Shown: positions 1-13,155, counted from the stretch's first letter. The stretch: 64,000 bases of DNA from Membranipora membranacea (GCA_914767715.1 OU612074.1:21874062-21938061); one strand, 5' to 3'. Program-made: numbers and translations. The notes: generated by a model from the sequence alone, not told the origin.

Positions 1-199
1 ACATTATGTGACAATGATGGATGGGATAATGTCAAGGTCATCGAGTTGATTTTGTGAATATTCAAAGGGGAAATATAATAACATCGAACCTCCAAAACAT
101 TTATCTCCACAATTTAACCCTATCGAATAATCCAAACACAGGAATCACATAGGAATCTTGACTCTCCACAATCTTTTTCTTGTTGAATAGTTTACTTAC

Positions 200-2340
200 A
201 TGTGTAGCGCTGGATTTTATCGTACTGTCCGACATAGAGCGAGTCATTTGTCAGGAGCAGGGAAGAAGGTTCTTTCAGACACCCAGGGCAGATATGCAGT
301 GTTGTAACCCTATCTTCGTCCAGGTCTAACAGACGTACCTGTTTATTCCGTAGGTCAGGTACAAGCAGAGTCTTATGTCCGATGTATATTAGGTCAGATA
401 GGAGATAGAACTGAGCGTTGAGTAGAGAACCGTCATTGTATCCTCCCTTATACCCTAGTGAGCCAGCGAGTAGAGTGATTACGCGATCTCCATATGCTAT
501 GCGAGAGATAGCATTTTGAGTTGTGACATACACGTCACCGTTTTTATCCTGTGTTATTCCTCTGATGTATGGAAGTGAACGAGACTTGACAAAAGTGCTG
601 ACAGCTCCCGAGCTGATATCTACAGTTCTCACAGCTTCGTTATTCGTGTCAGCGACAAGCAGCTGACTTGTATTCTTATGATCTCTCACTATAGCCCAGG
701 GATCATAGAACTTACCAGGTGTACCATCAAAGTATCCACGAAAGTCACAGTGCCCACAGAATGGCCAGGTTCTTTTTGATGAGCGAGCGATCTTCCTGAG
801 ACAGTGATTACTTGAGTCAACAGCAACAATGCGCTCGTCTGTGATCTGTACGAATCCTTTAACCCATGAGAAGCGAGCCTCAGCTCCTACTCCTTCTCTG
901 TATCCATATGAAGATGTGCTCCCAGCTATGAGGTATGTGTGAGTACCGTCACTAGTCATCAACGCATGATAGTCGGTGTAGATGATGAATCCTGGTCTAA
1001 ACTGATCGACCTCCATGTGGTACACTGAGTGGGAGGATGTGGTGAAGTTTGTAGCTCTAGTTGTCTTTATCCTAAAGAAAAACAGCCAGATACGATACAC
1101 ACCTGGAAACGTGTACTTCTCATAGCACAATTTAAAAATATTTTAGTAGCTAATATAAGAGTGTTTATTTAGGTGTTGTCATAGATTAGGTCAAGTCACC
1201 ATATAAAGCCGAAGCACTTAGTTACTGGAGCTGTTAGGACATTTAACTGTGTAGCAGCAACATTGTTACCACTGATTAGCAGTCCACACACAATGCTTTT
1301 TGTTGATAACTCGAGCAAGTTTGATTGGATTCAATTTTAAAAGTTGATTTACACAGAGCAGTTTCTTGTGATAAATTAATGTTGCTTTTACTTTAAAAAA
1401 TATTTTTGTTCAGTGAATATGGGGCAACTCCAAAAACTTGTTAAAATATCTCATCGATCAAATAATATTTTCTGAGACACTGAGACGCACTCGTGTTACA
1501 CGCCAAAGCAGAATGCAAAAAAAACTTCGACCAGATAAATATCATACTCCCACTTTTTGCATCTAAAAAAAGATGGAACAACAAGATCTAAAAAGTTCAT
1601 GTTACATCATGGTGAAAATGTCAATCATGCTAGGGCATATTAGTATCCCACAATGCAACTTGAAATCTGGAATTCCTCTCAAGATCAGGTCAATCCCATA
1701 TAAACTATATGATTGGGTATTTCACAAAACTGCATTGTGGGATACTCATAGATATGCGATGATGAAGTTACTTACTGATCGACCAGCTGTTGGGTCTTCT
1801 GATTCATACAAAACGCGGTCTCCATAGTCAAACAGACGACCAACTGCGGAAATAGAATTAGTATTAGTGAATATATGGTTGTAAAATTGTATGCCACTCT
1901 ACTTTACCAGGCGTCTGCCCCTCCCCCCCCCCGCAGCCTAAATCCACATGGAAAAATCACCAACACTGTCTTCTGGCTTTAGGTATATCAAGTTTGATCC
2001 ATTTGCCGGCAATTGAGTTGCTTCCCCTCCACTGGTCAAGCTTGGGCATGCCATGTGAAGGGGAGCAAATCCGAACGCAGTTAAATGGATCGATCTAGAC
2101 CTAGATTTTAGGTTATCGAAGAGCTAATAAACTGTCAAAGGATCGTTGTTTGAACAGCTGCAAAACCAAAAATATTTACATCAAGCATGTATCCGAAGTG
2201 TTTGAAATGAATGGCAGAGCTCAGCACAACTTTTGTTAATTTTGTTTAATTTTCTTTCAATTTATTGGCTTAAATTCATTTTCAAAGCAAAAAAAACCGA
2301 TTCCTTAACTTACCACTAATAACACTGTCCGTAACTCCAT
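200..2340 (-). CDS. Secreted NHL-repeat (beta-propeller) protein, 5' part; continues off the left edge
   Basis: Three exons join in phase: 2314-2340 (ATG at 2340), 1776-1843 and 200-1071. Every donor is GTAAGT-like, and exon 3 follows a strong pyrimidine-rich acceptor. The first two exons encode a signal peptide of about 21 residues (MELRTVLLV joined to LVVCLTMETAFC), so the protein enters the secretory pathway. Exon 3 encodes about 290 residues with at least four NHL-type strands, such as VADTNNEAVRTVD, VAVDSSNHCLRKI and VPDLRNKQVRLLD, each with the usual '(V/A)-D-x-x-N-x-x-(V/L)-R' core. These normally form a six-bladed beta-propeller used for protein or carbohydrate binding. The open frame runs only a few codons past the donor at 199/200, so at least one more exon must lie left of the window. 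Binding partner and function cannot be told from sequence. The family call is fairly firm; the exact orthologue is unknown. Confidence 0.75.
1985..2104. repeat. Diverged hairpin MITE-like repeat, copy 2
   Basis: The two halves are imperfect reverse complements. One starts 'atcaagtttgatccatttgc' and the other ends with ggatcgatctagacct; gagttgcttcccc pairs with ggggagcaaa. The element lies in the first intron of the NHL gene. It is related to the better preserved copy at 11788-11900. It has no coding capacity. Confidence 0.55.
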
Positions 2341-5300
2341 GTCTCTTGTATCAGTTTTACTTGTTATATAGTTTCCAAATTCTGCAGTCTCTCTGCATCG
2401 AAAGTATGAAGTGCTAGTCTACTGACACTACTTTATATACCTGCTGATACGTTAACCCCACATGATCCCGCATTCATATTTGCTACAAGCCTAACAACAG
2501 ATAACAGCTGATAATATATGTATTTTATTGACATGATGAGACACTTTATTGGGCAAGGAAACTAAAATTTTACATCATGTTTTGTGATGACACAATACAT
2601 AAAAACATACCAATATCAGCGGACAAAAACAACTACTGAATCATAAGGTCATTATCCAGTGACTTCCTTTTGCTGACAGTTTTATCAAGTGATATCAATC
2701 ACAAAACTGTAAATAGTTAGCAGGGAATCACCAAAGATAAAACATAACAAACGGAACTGTAGCAATCTCAGCAATAATGATAACTGAATCACCATTTATA
2801 ATCATGAAAGCTGATGAATCTATGCTTGCAACCCCAGATTGGGAATCTCAAAAACCCAGAGTGGAAATTCCGTCTAGTATTTGTTAGCTTGCTACAAGAA
2901 ATCTTTATGAGGAAAACAAGCAACAGTTCAACTATCAAATTTTCCCGTGAATCAGAATAAAGAAAAATATGACTTGAAAAAAGCACTGACTTAAATTGTC
3001 CACATAGCACTTGCTAAGACTAGGATAAAATGGACCAGGCTTAGTATAAACCATAATTATTAAGTGTATGGTATGAACTCAATATTTCTAGGAGTTAGAC
3101 GATAAGCAGTTTGTGTTTATGACTGACATCAATCTACATCGTTATTGGAAATTTTATCAATATGAAATCAGATGAAATGTAATGCAGTGCAGTTTCGGTA
3201 GTTACTAAGCTGGTTGGTGTTTGATAAGTGGCTATGAAAAGGTAGATAGGAAGGGCTGGTCCCCTGAGCTGATAGTCAGGTAGGGGGGACAACTCACATG
3301 CGGACGTGGTTTATAAGTTTTGCTATGATCACTCTGTTTCCACGTAAATCTTTAGCTCAAACTGAGTTGTCACCTCTTTGCTCGCCCTAGAAAACTGTAT
3401 CTGTTTCAATTGGCATTGAGAACAGGCTTCTACCCTACAGACTTTGACGATAACCATTCAGCCAACACGCCATTCTCGCCGTACACAAAAAACAAACAAC
3501 TCAAATATCCAGAAGCCTACCAATTACCATTTTACTTCTCCTGCCGGGGCGGGGGGGGGATGCGTCAGGTGGGGGTGAAAGTCTTGGGGGCTCCGACTAG
3601 AATTTCTCTGTTCTTTTAGTAACATTCGTATTTTTCTCGATTACAATAATGTGGATGAATATGCGAGTGATCTTGTCTAAAACTTGTCACAGAGTAAACA
3701 CAAGTCAAATCTTGCATATTGGTAACTCAAATCCACTTTTAGCAATGTTAGCGTATCAAGGGAATTCCCAAGCCATTTTTTACAATACATCATAACTGTG
3801 CAGGTGTAGACTACTTTTCAAAGGGCTTTGAATAAAAAAAAACCAAAATAGTGAAAACCAAAATACCCTATTCTGACCTTAAGCTGTTGAAATTACAGCA
3901 TTCCATAAAAATATGACATTTTGTCAATATATTTTAGTAAAACTGTCATTTGGAACAAGAAGGTAAATTTGTAACAAAAAGTTATCATGTTACAAGTGCT
4001 CCGGAATTCTGACTGAAATGTTTCAAAATGCCTCTCATTTTGCTAGATGCTGAAACTTTCAGTGTCGATGTTTACCAGGTCTGCTGGTCCGGCTTGAGTT
4101 TGTCGATGATCTGATATTATTTGATGTTATCACTTTCAGTTGGCCTTACCTTGCTGAATTACTAAGCTCACAGCCCTAGGTTTACAAAACGTACAATTGA
4201 TTGCATTAATCTTGGTACTAACACTCATTTGGACTATAGGTTATCAACATAGACTTATAATTATGTATATTTACTTTTACTGTCAATCTATCATCATCTT
4301 TATGAAAGTTTTTCATGCAGTGGCAGAACAAATAACTTAAAAACAGGGAAAAGTGGAGAGGCAAAGAAAGGCTCTTAAAAAAAAAGTCATTAAAAAAACA
4401 CTGGTTGGTTATCAAGGCGATGGTTACCATTCAAGCAGGGCGGGATTCAAGACATTACAACACATTGTCGTACAATATCAAAGTTGTCTTCTCTTTGTAC
4501 ATGGAAAGATAACTAACAAAATTATTCACATTTTATTTGTTATACTATTTTTCATTCACAAGAGAATACATGCACAACATCATTGATGATGCCACAGCGA
4601 TAACTTTTATACAGTTTGGGATTGCATATCCCTTTCTTATTTTGAATTTGTCATTATATTGGATTATTCACATCGAAAGTTAGCTGTTTGTGAATTTAAC
4701 GGCAAAATCCTGGCCGACCTGGTTGATATGAAAAGACGCTATTGAGTGGTAGTGTCTCTCAAGATAATTAAAACTGGTCAACAAATGGCAGGTCATAAAA
4801 TTCTTAGGATTGCGCTATAGCAGCAGTTGAATCCACTGCCACCAACACTCAGTGGTACCGATACACCGTATAGGGAAGAAAGTATTAGCCCTCAACTGCC
4901 TATACAACCATTCAGGCAGCTGTTTTGCCTAGCAATAGCTTATGTCCTTTTGTTTTGGCTTCCATTCGTGTATGTTGAATTTTAAGTTTGTAATCTTACC
5001 ACGTTCACTCTCACAATTTCTGGCCTTATTTTGTCTAAATACCAAATTAGCAATTACTGTCACTGTGCAACTGTGTTTCCAACTACAGGCAATTCCTTGG
5101 GCGACAAAATGCCATAATGTTCTTCAATTCAACCTCGTTGCCAAAACTAGTTTGTAAGTGCTACGTGGTCATAAGGCTGTTGTACAGTTATAACATAAGA
5201 CGTGTTTGAAACCCACTCCCAGACTCCTCTCCAGGTGGTAAAAGAGAACCATCACCCAGAGCCTTCCTGTCATATCTACAGTGTATAGCATACAGAATAT

Positions 5301-6278
5301 TTACCACAACATCCTTGCAGTGGTTAAAAATGGGATGATACAGGAAGTATCGTTATGAGCATGAGGGGATAGAATGATTATCAGCCACTGACAAACTTCT
5401 AGTTCACTTTTCATCCGTTTTGTGACGTAGATCACCATCTCTATGATTCAAGTTTGTGTCAAAAGTACATTCAAAGTTTATTTGTATTAAACAAAGTCCT
5501 TGTTGATCATTATAATCACATAGAGTAGCCATCAAGATAAAAATAGAACAAAACAAATTGCCCTCACAAACATAATATTGTTGGTTCCTTGTTATGAGCA
5601 AACACATTATTTATTTACAAACTACGACAACGCAACATGAAACAAAAATAAATACTTGAAATACTTGTAGTTAAAAATAGCTGTGGAAAATTAGTTATAA
5701 CAGTCAGTTACTGGGACCTAAGAAGATAGTGTTTGCAGCTCTAAGCATCATTACTTTATAACTATCAGAGTTAAGTCTCATGCACTGTAAAAGTGAAAAA
5801 AACTGAATATACACAGGATGCATTTTTTGAAATTGTGAAATTTGACTTATAATTCAATGTAGTAAAGCATTAGAATAATTTTATAGGATTATTCAAAAAT
5901 TGACCGAAATAGGTTTGATTAACAAAAATTTAGAGCTGGAAGTTGAGCTGTAAGCAGAGTTTTCTGCAAATTTTATGCTCTTGCTCCCCAAAGGAGGTGA
6001 CCCCGCCCCACACTGGGAATACAGTCGATTAAAAATTCAGTCAAAGTCACATTAACCACCGAAGGCATGTGTTGTATGTGGGCCTAATGTGAGATACAAA
6101 TAGTCCAAGACGTTTGTTTAGTTCCTGTTCCACATGGACATACTGGTTTTAAAAAGCACCACCAGTTCAACCAACTTTTTTTTCCTACAGTAGGTAAAAG
6201 AAATGTACAAGTACAAAGACATTATTGACATCAATATTTTGTGTGCAACAAAACAACCTAGGGTAAGATCAGGTGATG
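2341..6278. other. Intergenic region without a recognisable gene
   Basis: I found no exon chain with matching splice phases on either strand. Open frames are short and of AT-rich composition. The stretch contains a G-rich hairpin repeat near 3541-3600 and simple A/T-rich sequence. It would hold the promoter of the NHL gene just right of 2340; no clear TATA box was seen. Confidence 0.5.
3541..3600 (+). repeat. G-rich hairpin repeat, diverged copy
   Basis: The core reads 'agtcttgggggctccgacta', preceded by runs of G. It matches the element at 35775-35832 with substitutions in one stem. See the finding on this repeat family. Confidence 0.5.
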
Positions 6279-6660
6279 CTATCTTTGTTTCTTTCCTTCA
6301 ATTTCTGCCATACTAGCATCTTCTAGTGTGATGAACTTTGACCCGATGTATGCTGCTATACAGCTGATTACCACCAGCATGAAGAAGAATATGTAAAAGC
6401 TTTCCTCATCAAATATAGAATCAAAACTTGGCAGTTTACTACAAATATAACATAAACAATAACAGTAACAATAACAATAACAGTCAAATAGGGAAGAGTA
6501 AATATCTCACAATCACACACTTCGAATTGTAGGATTGATTGATTAATTTATCAAATATCACAGACAAGAACATCGTTAAGTTTAGACTGGAAACTTACCT
6601 GTGACAATACTCAACCTCAGCTACATGAAAGAGTGCTGGCCACGAAGGTAATTTTTTTTG
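6279..6660 (-). CDS. Possible 3' exons of a small type I membrane protein with a dilysine tail
   Basis: Exon 6279-6438 follows an acceptor (TTTGTAG) and encodes 53 residues ending in TAG. It holds one clear membrane segment (FYIFFFMLVVISCIAAYIG) followed by a short charged tail ending KKQR, which fits the KKxx endoplasmic-reticulum retrieval motif. A donor (GTAAGT) at 6598/6599 closes an upstream exon whose compatible frame ends WPALFHVAEVEYCH. Its 5' boundary was not found, because a stop lies upstream in the same frame near 6680. If the two exons are joined, the protein continues from this segment into KLPSFDSIFDEESF and the membrane helix. I do not recognise the family and did not find the first exon. 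A divergent promoter shared with NDUFB8 is conceivable but not shown. Confidence 0.35.
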
Positions 6661-6718
6661 TATCAACTTTGAGTTGTGTCATGATGGCGGTCAACTCTCA
6701 AACGACTCATGCACAACC

Positions 6719-6796
6719 CTAGATCAAGCATGATCGAGTTTGCCTGCATTTGGAATTCGAGCTACCAGCAGAATAGGATCAAACTTGATCTACAAT
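6719..6796. repeat. Hairpin MITE-like repeat, short copy
   Basis: It begins ctagatcaagcatgatcgag, contains tttgcctgcattt, and ends 'aggatcaaacttgatcta'. The ends are inverted relative to each other and resemble those of the copy at 11788-11900. Confidence 0.45.
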
Positions 6797-6799
6797 ATC

Positions 6800-8997
6800 C
6801 TATAGAATATAGGCGTGCACTGATATGTCAAACCTACATGTGTGGGCCTGCACGGCATTTAGCTTTTTTCACCTGCACTGGTATTTCAAGTAACTTTGAT
6901 ATATATACAGAAAACAAACCTGTATATGTGTTCTGTCAGTTTATAAGCAGGCAGGTCTTCAGCTTGTCTTCCCATATTTCAACGATTAAACAACCCCTGT
7001 AAACAGACCAAGATATTATTACAATGCCATTTTGTTCCGAATAACAAAACCAGTTAGCTGACTTCATATGAAATGTAAACTTGCTGTCACCAGTCCTCTG
7101 TTGTTACATGATTCTGTGTATTAGCAATATGCGGCTGATAACCTCAACCATGGAGTAACGTGGCAACCTTATATGCACTAGACCTTCCTCATCTAAATGG
7201 GAGATCAAGTTGATTCAACTTTCCTGAATTTCACTTAGTGATGGCAAATTGTCAGATTTTGGCGAGACGGGACGAGACCGAGACAGCAAGAAAATTCGGG
7301 ACGAGACCGGGACGAGACCGAGACATATAACGATGCCGATAAAACATTCTTCAGATATCACAATTTAAAAGAATGGTGGATATTCACTATCACTAGTGCA
7401 ATCAGCTTATAGTACATTTGATTCAAGTTGTAACTTGTGATCTATAGCAATAAGGATCTATGTTGAAACCAAGTTTCATCAAATTCTGTCAAGTATTTAT
7501 TGAATTATAGAAAGCCACACGCTCGTGCAGATTTCCACTAATTCTTGCAAATTAAATTTTGTATGAGTATCAGCCTGCCACACATGATTGTCATTGCCCA
7601 AATTTATACTCATGATTTATGGGTGTAATCCTACTGTAATCCTCCTCAGCCAATCTAAAACATAGGCCCATCTATAGTGATAACTAAATAAAATAGTTAA
7701 ACCAAGGAGAAGCTGTTTCTTCTTGTTTATTATACCAACCAGTCCAGTGATTCAGCTTCTGGATATGCTTAGGCTCAACTATCTCCTCATATTTATACAA
7801 TTTGATACCCCATTAGTCATTGTATCCCTTCTCCTCTCTTGCCCCAGGTCCAAATCAATGAGAAAGCTCCACATTGATCATCCATTCCATCTTTTTAACA
7901 GAAGTTGTTTACATAGATATGGCATTGACTTATCAATCAAAACAGACAGCCAATCAATCAAATCTGACAGCCAATCAGATAACATTTCCGTTAAATATTT
8001 GCAGCAAAAGCATGACTAATAACTATCATTCCATTATGTCATAGTCAGAATTACATGTGACATCATATAATAACCAGAGCATGGACTGCTGATCACTAGG
8101 TCACCTTTGAGTCTGGGTGTAGGCAATGTTTTGACCAGCTACTACCATTTACAATGCCAGTGGTCTCGACCTGTAGTAAGAGTTGTCTGTCGACAAGACG
8201 AGATACTGTCTACAACTCCTATGTTATGAAACCTCTCTCGAATCCCGTGCCCGGATGCCTTTCATGCAACCAAATGACAATTTCGCACATGGTGGTTGTC
8301 TGAGTGCCAACCACCTACTTTCACACAGACAATAATTGGTTGTCAAATAGGCATCCGATTGAGTTCTCACCCCAGCAAGCTGCCCGAGCCCAGCACAAGT
8401 ATTTTTCCAAGAATTCAGCCAGTACATAAAAAATAGCTGAGCAATTCGCGCTTACCAACTAGCTAACAGTAACTAGCAGGAAACTTGGGGCAATATTTTC
8501 CTTGAAAGTATGGTGCAAATTCCATGGGTTTTTCCAGTCCTGATCACTGTCTTGGTTTTTTTCTTCTGTAGTCAGTGTATTATTTATTTTATTTTTATGA
8601 TTACATGAAGAATGGTTATTTAAGCAACCAGATAAGAAATGACAGTATATCACCTATATTCCTAGCAGGATGGGCTCAAGGTTTTTATACTTCAGAATCT
8701 TTTATCAGCATTGATTGAACAACCCAGCAGTGTGACTATTGATGACTAAAAAGAGAGAGCTTAGTTAGAATGAAGTTTTTTTTGCCAATATTTCAAAAAT
8801 AGCTATAAATCAATATGTGAAGATGATGGAGTGTATTTGAGCGCCTCAATCCAAACCTAATCAGTTGAATCATAGAACCTGGGCCAAGCTGAATATGAGA
8901 AGGTCAAGGCATCTTAAATCTAGCTAATCAAAAATCTTTTGAGATGCAGATAAGCCAATCAGAGTGTGGCTTACAATGTGTATTTATTCTCTCAGAG
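6800..8997. other. Non-coding region upstream of NDUFB8
   Basis: No supported exons. Around 7257-7325 there is a local GC-rich run built on the words gggacgagacc and gagacgggacgagacc, which looks like a small degenerate tandem array. The last few hundred bases should contain the NDUFB8 promoter; no TATA box is evident. Confidence 0.45.
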
Positions 8998-11900
8998 ATG
9001 GCTGGAATTGCTGGCAAAGTTTTGTCCCCTTCTCTGCTAAATCTCTGCAGACTGAGCAGAAGACATATATCCTCTTCCTCACAGTGTAAGTACAAAAATG
9101 TGAAAGTCTACTACCAATGTATCTAATGTTTAAGTTGTAGGCTCCTATTGAGAAATGGCATGTTTTCTTCATCCAAGTCCAGTCATCAGCATCAGTGAGT
9201 CTGGTTAGTGTGGACAGGACTGGCCATGGTTTTGTGCTACAACAACAACAAGATCAATTTTTTATTATAATGGTAATTGGTATCAATCAATTGGTATTAA
9301 TCCCATGGAACCACCTTGTTAAGAAGTGGGCAGTTGGCCAGTTTAATGTGCAGAAGCAGAAGAATCTGGTTTATTCTTAGGATCAATCAATGAGTAACAT
9401 GATTATTTCAGCACAACAACACGGTACATCATGCTTTCCAAGGTTATCTGAATAGGAAGGAGCAATCCTCAACTTACACAAATTAGATAACTTGCCTATG
9501 AAGTTGAAGGCTCCATGAGATGAGGTTGAAAACTAGATTAACTTAACTCAACCTTTTGAATACAGCAAATCTAGTGACAACGTCTGCCAGATTTTAATCT
9601 TCTATTCTCCCCAGAATGCCTCATTTCGCACCTCCCATTATTTGTCATATAGCACTTAACTCTCTGTATATGTAGTGTTAGGAGCATGGAATAAGGACTG
9701 GAAACCAGGACCACCCACAGAGACAGCTGAGGAGCGAGCCACAGCTGCTGAGAAGTATGGATTGAGAACGGAGGATTATATACCGTATAACCCTGATACA
9801 GGTAAGCTGCAGGGCATGATTACAGATCTCACTCTTATATGTTCTTTACAGTAGAAATTAGAATGGTAGCCAGCCTCAAGACTGAGCTAAGTCTAAGCAC
9901 ACAGTTACCTGGAACTTTTCTTTGATGTCACCGCTTCATTCTACCATAATCTAAACCTCCCTGTGGAGATATTCGGGTGAACTGTAGGAGCTTAGCCAGA
10001 TTCCCTGGTCGCTCTCCTCCATCCCTCCCTTCCCTCCAGTCTATGCAGTACATTCTTCATCATATGAATTGCCTGTTATCATAAGTCCTGTGCAATAGTT
10101 AGCCTTGACTTAGAAAAGTTGAGGCCTGCTCTATGATTTCTTTTTTGGGGATGGTGAGATGGCGCAATCGGTTAGCGCGCTTGCTATTCACTGCCAGGCG
10201 ATTAGTGCCGCAGGAGCTGTGGGTACGAGTCCCACTGGGGGAGCTTTCATTGTTGATTGTTCCAGCCCCCAGCAACCTCGGGTGTATACCTCTCCCATGA
10301 TACAGTTTAACTGAATAATCGGGAGATAGTGAATTATTCTTATTATTTTCCTGGTTCATCTAAGGCTAGTGTTACATAATGCTACTTAAGTTTCATATAA
10401 CTTGTTCCGAAACATCCCACACATTATGTCTGTTGAGCGGAGACTGCAGTAGCTGACTTATAACAGTACAGGCATTAGTAAACCTATGATGTCATTAATA
10501 GAACCACCTAGGTTTCACTCCCATCATCAACAATATCCACTTTTTATTTCAGAACCTGGATATGGAGATTACCCAAAATTAGCCGAGATTCATCATCCTA
10601 CATTACTGGATCCGTGGGAGAGACGAGATTACCCCCATCTGGGGCGAGATTACGGGCAGACTATGCACGGAGACCTAGAGGTGTACACTATAGGAGAGAG
10701 ACCAGTGTTCAAAGACAAAGCCATCACTTATTATAGCATGTGAGTACGGGCAGCAAGGATCCGTCCCTTCTATCCCACACATAAGTCTTTAGGGTATGGG
10801 GTCATTGAAGACCTAATTCTTTTGAGAAGGATTTTGGTGAGATGTCATGCTTCATGGCTGTCGGGTCACACTGAGATCGAGACTACACTATTCTCATTTG
10901 TATCTCTGATCGTTGGAGACAATTAAGTATGAGTACCTGACATGTACTTGCCTCTTATTAATAAAAATGACCTCTGGTCGTCGCATCAAATCCCTTGTGA
11001 TGGTACTCATGCTAAGTGAATTAATTCACTCTCTATCGTTGAGAGACTTACATGCAATAGTATATCACGTCATCAGTGTACTGTAGGGTGCTACCTGAGG
11101 GTTGCTTAATGATTGCTAGATTGAATCAATTCATAGATGATGCAGTGATGAGATGTAAATGGGATATTTTATATTATAATGATATAACATTAGAACACCA
11201 TTATGAACAGGGACAGCACTATATCCCCCTCCCCACCACTCATCTCCGTACCTGAGCTTACCAATTCTATTTTCTCATCACTGCCACTCAGATTTTAAGA
11301 GAACAATATTAAATGTGTGTTCCAGTGAGTTTTACATCCACCTTCCAGCTTTCAGTCCTGGAAATTATCAATACTTGAGATTAATCTATTTCAGCTCTAC
11401 AAATTTGACCAAGCGATCGGAAACCCTTATACTCCATTTGTTATGTGATCAGTGCTTACAGCTGAGTCAGCTCCATTATGTTATAATGACCTTTATCGTG
11501 CCCATATTTAATTATATTATACTATATATTATATTATACTATATATTATATAACTTGTATTATTATGTGTGTTGTAGGCCAGTTTTATGGGCTCAGTTTC
11601 TGACAGTATTTCTTGGATTAGCTTTCCTGGATTATCTCTGTCACGCTTACGATATAAAAACACATATGCCTGTGGTAAGTAACAATATACATGTATAATA
11701 GACCAACCTGATGTCCTGTTACAGGTGTAAGTCAAGGTCAAATTAAGGTCAGGTGTAGTTCAGCTTCATTTCCATCCGTCAGGCCATGATCTAGACCAAG
11801 TTTGGTCCATTTGCCTGCATTCCGAGTTGCTCCTGATCAACTGGCCACGCCGCAGGGAGCAACTGGAATGCAGGCAATTGGATTAAACTCGATCTAGGCC

Positions 11901-12711
11901 AGATCAGATTGATATACTGCAAGAAAGTTAACCTGTACCTATGTCGTTTGTGTGTTTGAAACTTTTATTACTGTCTGAAAGGAAATGGAGAACTCCAATC
12001 ATAGTGCTATAAATTGGTCTTTTATGTTGACTGGTATGCAAGTTATCATCTCTTGTTATGAGAGAGGACAATCTTGTAATTTTTGAAACAATGCTTGCCA
12101 AGACCAGAATCATCAAAGCTTGGAAATGGAATGTGTTATGAGTTTTTCAACTTCCCAGAAGGCAGGCTCGTAGTTCTAGGGGAGGCAGTACCTCCCCTAG
12201 AAAGCTAAATACAGTGACTTAAAAACACTATGATTGAATAATCCATGTCAGAATCAGCTCCTTTTTTGGATTTCCATTTGCTAATTATATGCCTTAAATT
12301 GTTTAGAGAGGAGGTTACAGCCCCCCTCCTGGTGATGCTTCAGACTCACCTCGGACATCCGCCTCCCCTACCATTTTTTCTAAACTACGGCCCTGGGAGG
12401 TACCTGATATTGCTCGGGTCGTGTCTTCATACATTGCTGTATATAGAGGGTGTTCGAGGTGATGATCAGAATGTTTACCGTGTCATATCAGTCATCAACA
12501 CTTTCTAAGCCCCAAATAATGATTAGATTAGTTTTTGTTTATATATTTTCCTGATACAATATGTATGTTTTCTTCTTTGACTTTTACATTGTTTGCTCTT
12601 TTATTACAGATGCCGAAGCAGTACCCTGATAATTTGTGGATCCATCGCGGATTAGATCCAGATAATAAACCACCACCTCCTGTACATTACACCTTCGAGC
12701 CAGCCGAGTGA
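8998..12711 (+). CDS. NDUFB8: NADH:ubiquinone oxidoreductase (complex I) subunit B8, mitochondrial
   Basis: Accessory subunit of the membrane arm of mitochondrial complex I, on the inner membrane. Five exons join without a frame break: 8998-9085, 9676-9801, 10553-10739, 11578-11674 and 12610-12711 (TGA), giving 199 aa; human NDUFB8 has 186. The N-terminus ([20 protein letters not shown]) is basic and non-acidic, like a mitochondrial presequence. Family landmarks follow: [11 protein letters not shown], then [10 protein letters not shown] and EDYIPYNP in exon 2; [21 protein letters not shown] and FGEP-like spacing in exon 3. Exon 4 carries the single membrane helix ([18 protein letters not shown]). 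Exon 5 has the C-terminal [10 protein letters not shown] block. An AATAAA lies at 12908-12913, about 200 bp after the stop. All introns are GT-AG. The ATG was chosen because it is the first in the presequence-like frame. Confidence 0.96.
10148..10330 (+). repeat. tRNA-derived SINE-like element, family 2, in NDUFB8 intron 2
   Basis: It carries a good RNA polymerase III A box (tggcgcaatcggttagcg, about 10160-10177) and B box (GGTACGAGTCC, 10222-10232) about 45 bp apart. The tRNA-like part does not fold as a standard cloverleaf and continues into a roughly 100-bp unrelated tail (cagcccccagcaacctcggg...). This makes a tRNA-derived SINE more likely than a working tRNA gene. Confidence 0.6.
11788..11900. 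repeat. Hairpin MITE-like repeat, best-preserved copy
   Basis: Left arm 11788-11833 and right arm 11856-11900 are near-perfect reverse complements of about 45 bp (gatctagaccaagtttggtc... against ...ggattaaactcgatctaggc), with a loop of about 22 bp. It lies in NDUFB8 intron 4. Relatives lie at 1985-2104, 6719-6796 and 42420-42528. The structure is that of a non-autonomous foldback or MITE element. No clear target-site duplication was identified. Confidence 0.65.
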
Positions 12712-12907
12712 AGATTATAACTCGGGAGACATTTTTTGTGCTACACAGCGTGAATATTTAATATGGTTGCTTCCCCGATATGTTTTCCTGTGGGTCTTTT
12801 TGATTTTCTTGTGTACTAGATTGTCACATTATGATCTACTTGTCACTCTAGGTAATTTCCTGAGGCCCACATGTCTATTTGTGTACAAACAGGAATGAAA
12901 AGACCAC

Positions 12908-12913
12908 AATAAA
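12908..12913 (+). terminator. Polyadenylation signal of NDUFB8
   Basis: Canonical AATAAA about 197 bp after the NDUFB8 stop codon, in the sense orientation. Cleavage would be expected 10-30 bp further on. Confidence 0.7.
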
Positions 12914-13089
12914 TATCCTTAAAAAAGTAATTTTTTGTGTCCTTTCAATAGATCAATATGTTCTCTCCCAAAGCTGTTGAAAGTTGTGAGAAGAAATTTA
13001 AAATCACAATTGAGATTTTTTTCTTCAATCACTGTTAAGAGATGCCAAGTCAAGTGCGCCAAAGCGATAATAGGCAGCTGAAGGTAAAC

Positions 13090-13155
13090 CAAACTAGTCT
13101 GAGCCCCCAGACTTTGCCCCCGCCCGACGCCCCCCCCCCCACCCCCCGGCGACGG
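13090..13155 (-). repeat. G-rich hairpin repeat, inverted copy
   Basis: On the minus strand this reads as a G-run, then 'ggggcaaagtctgggggctc' and agact. The stem is AGTCTG/CAGACT (13096-13101 with 13108-13113). It matches the copy at 35775-35832 in opposite orientation. Confidence 0.6.

Noticed and set aside
8224-8427. Minus-strand frame rich in Cys and Arg
   Set aside because: Composition and the cgggattcgag word suggest another diverged tRNA-derived repeat rather than a protein, but boundaries could not be fixed.
10148-10240. tRNA gene
   Set aside because: A and B boxes are present, but the sequence does not give a regular acceptor stem and anticodon arm, and it continues into a repeat-like tail. 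Treated as a SINE.
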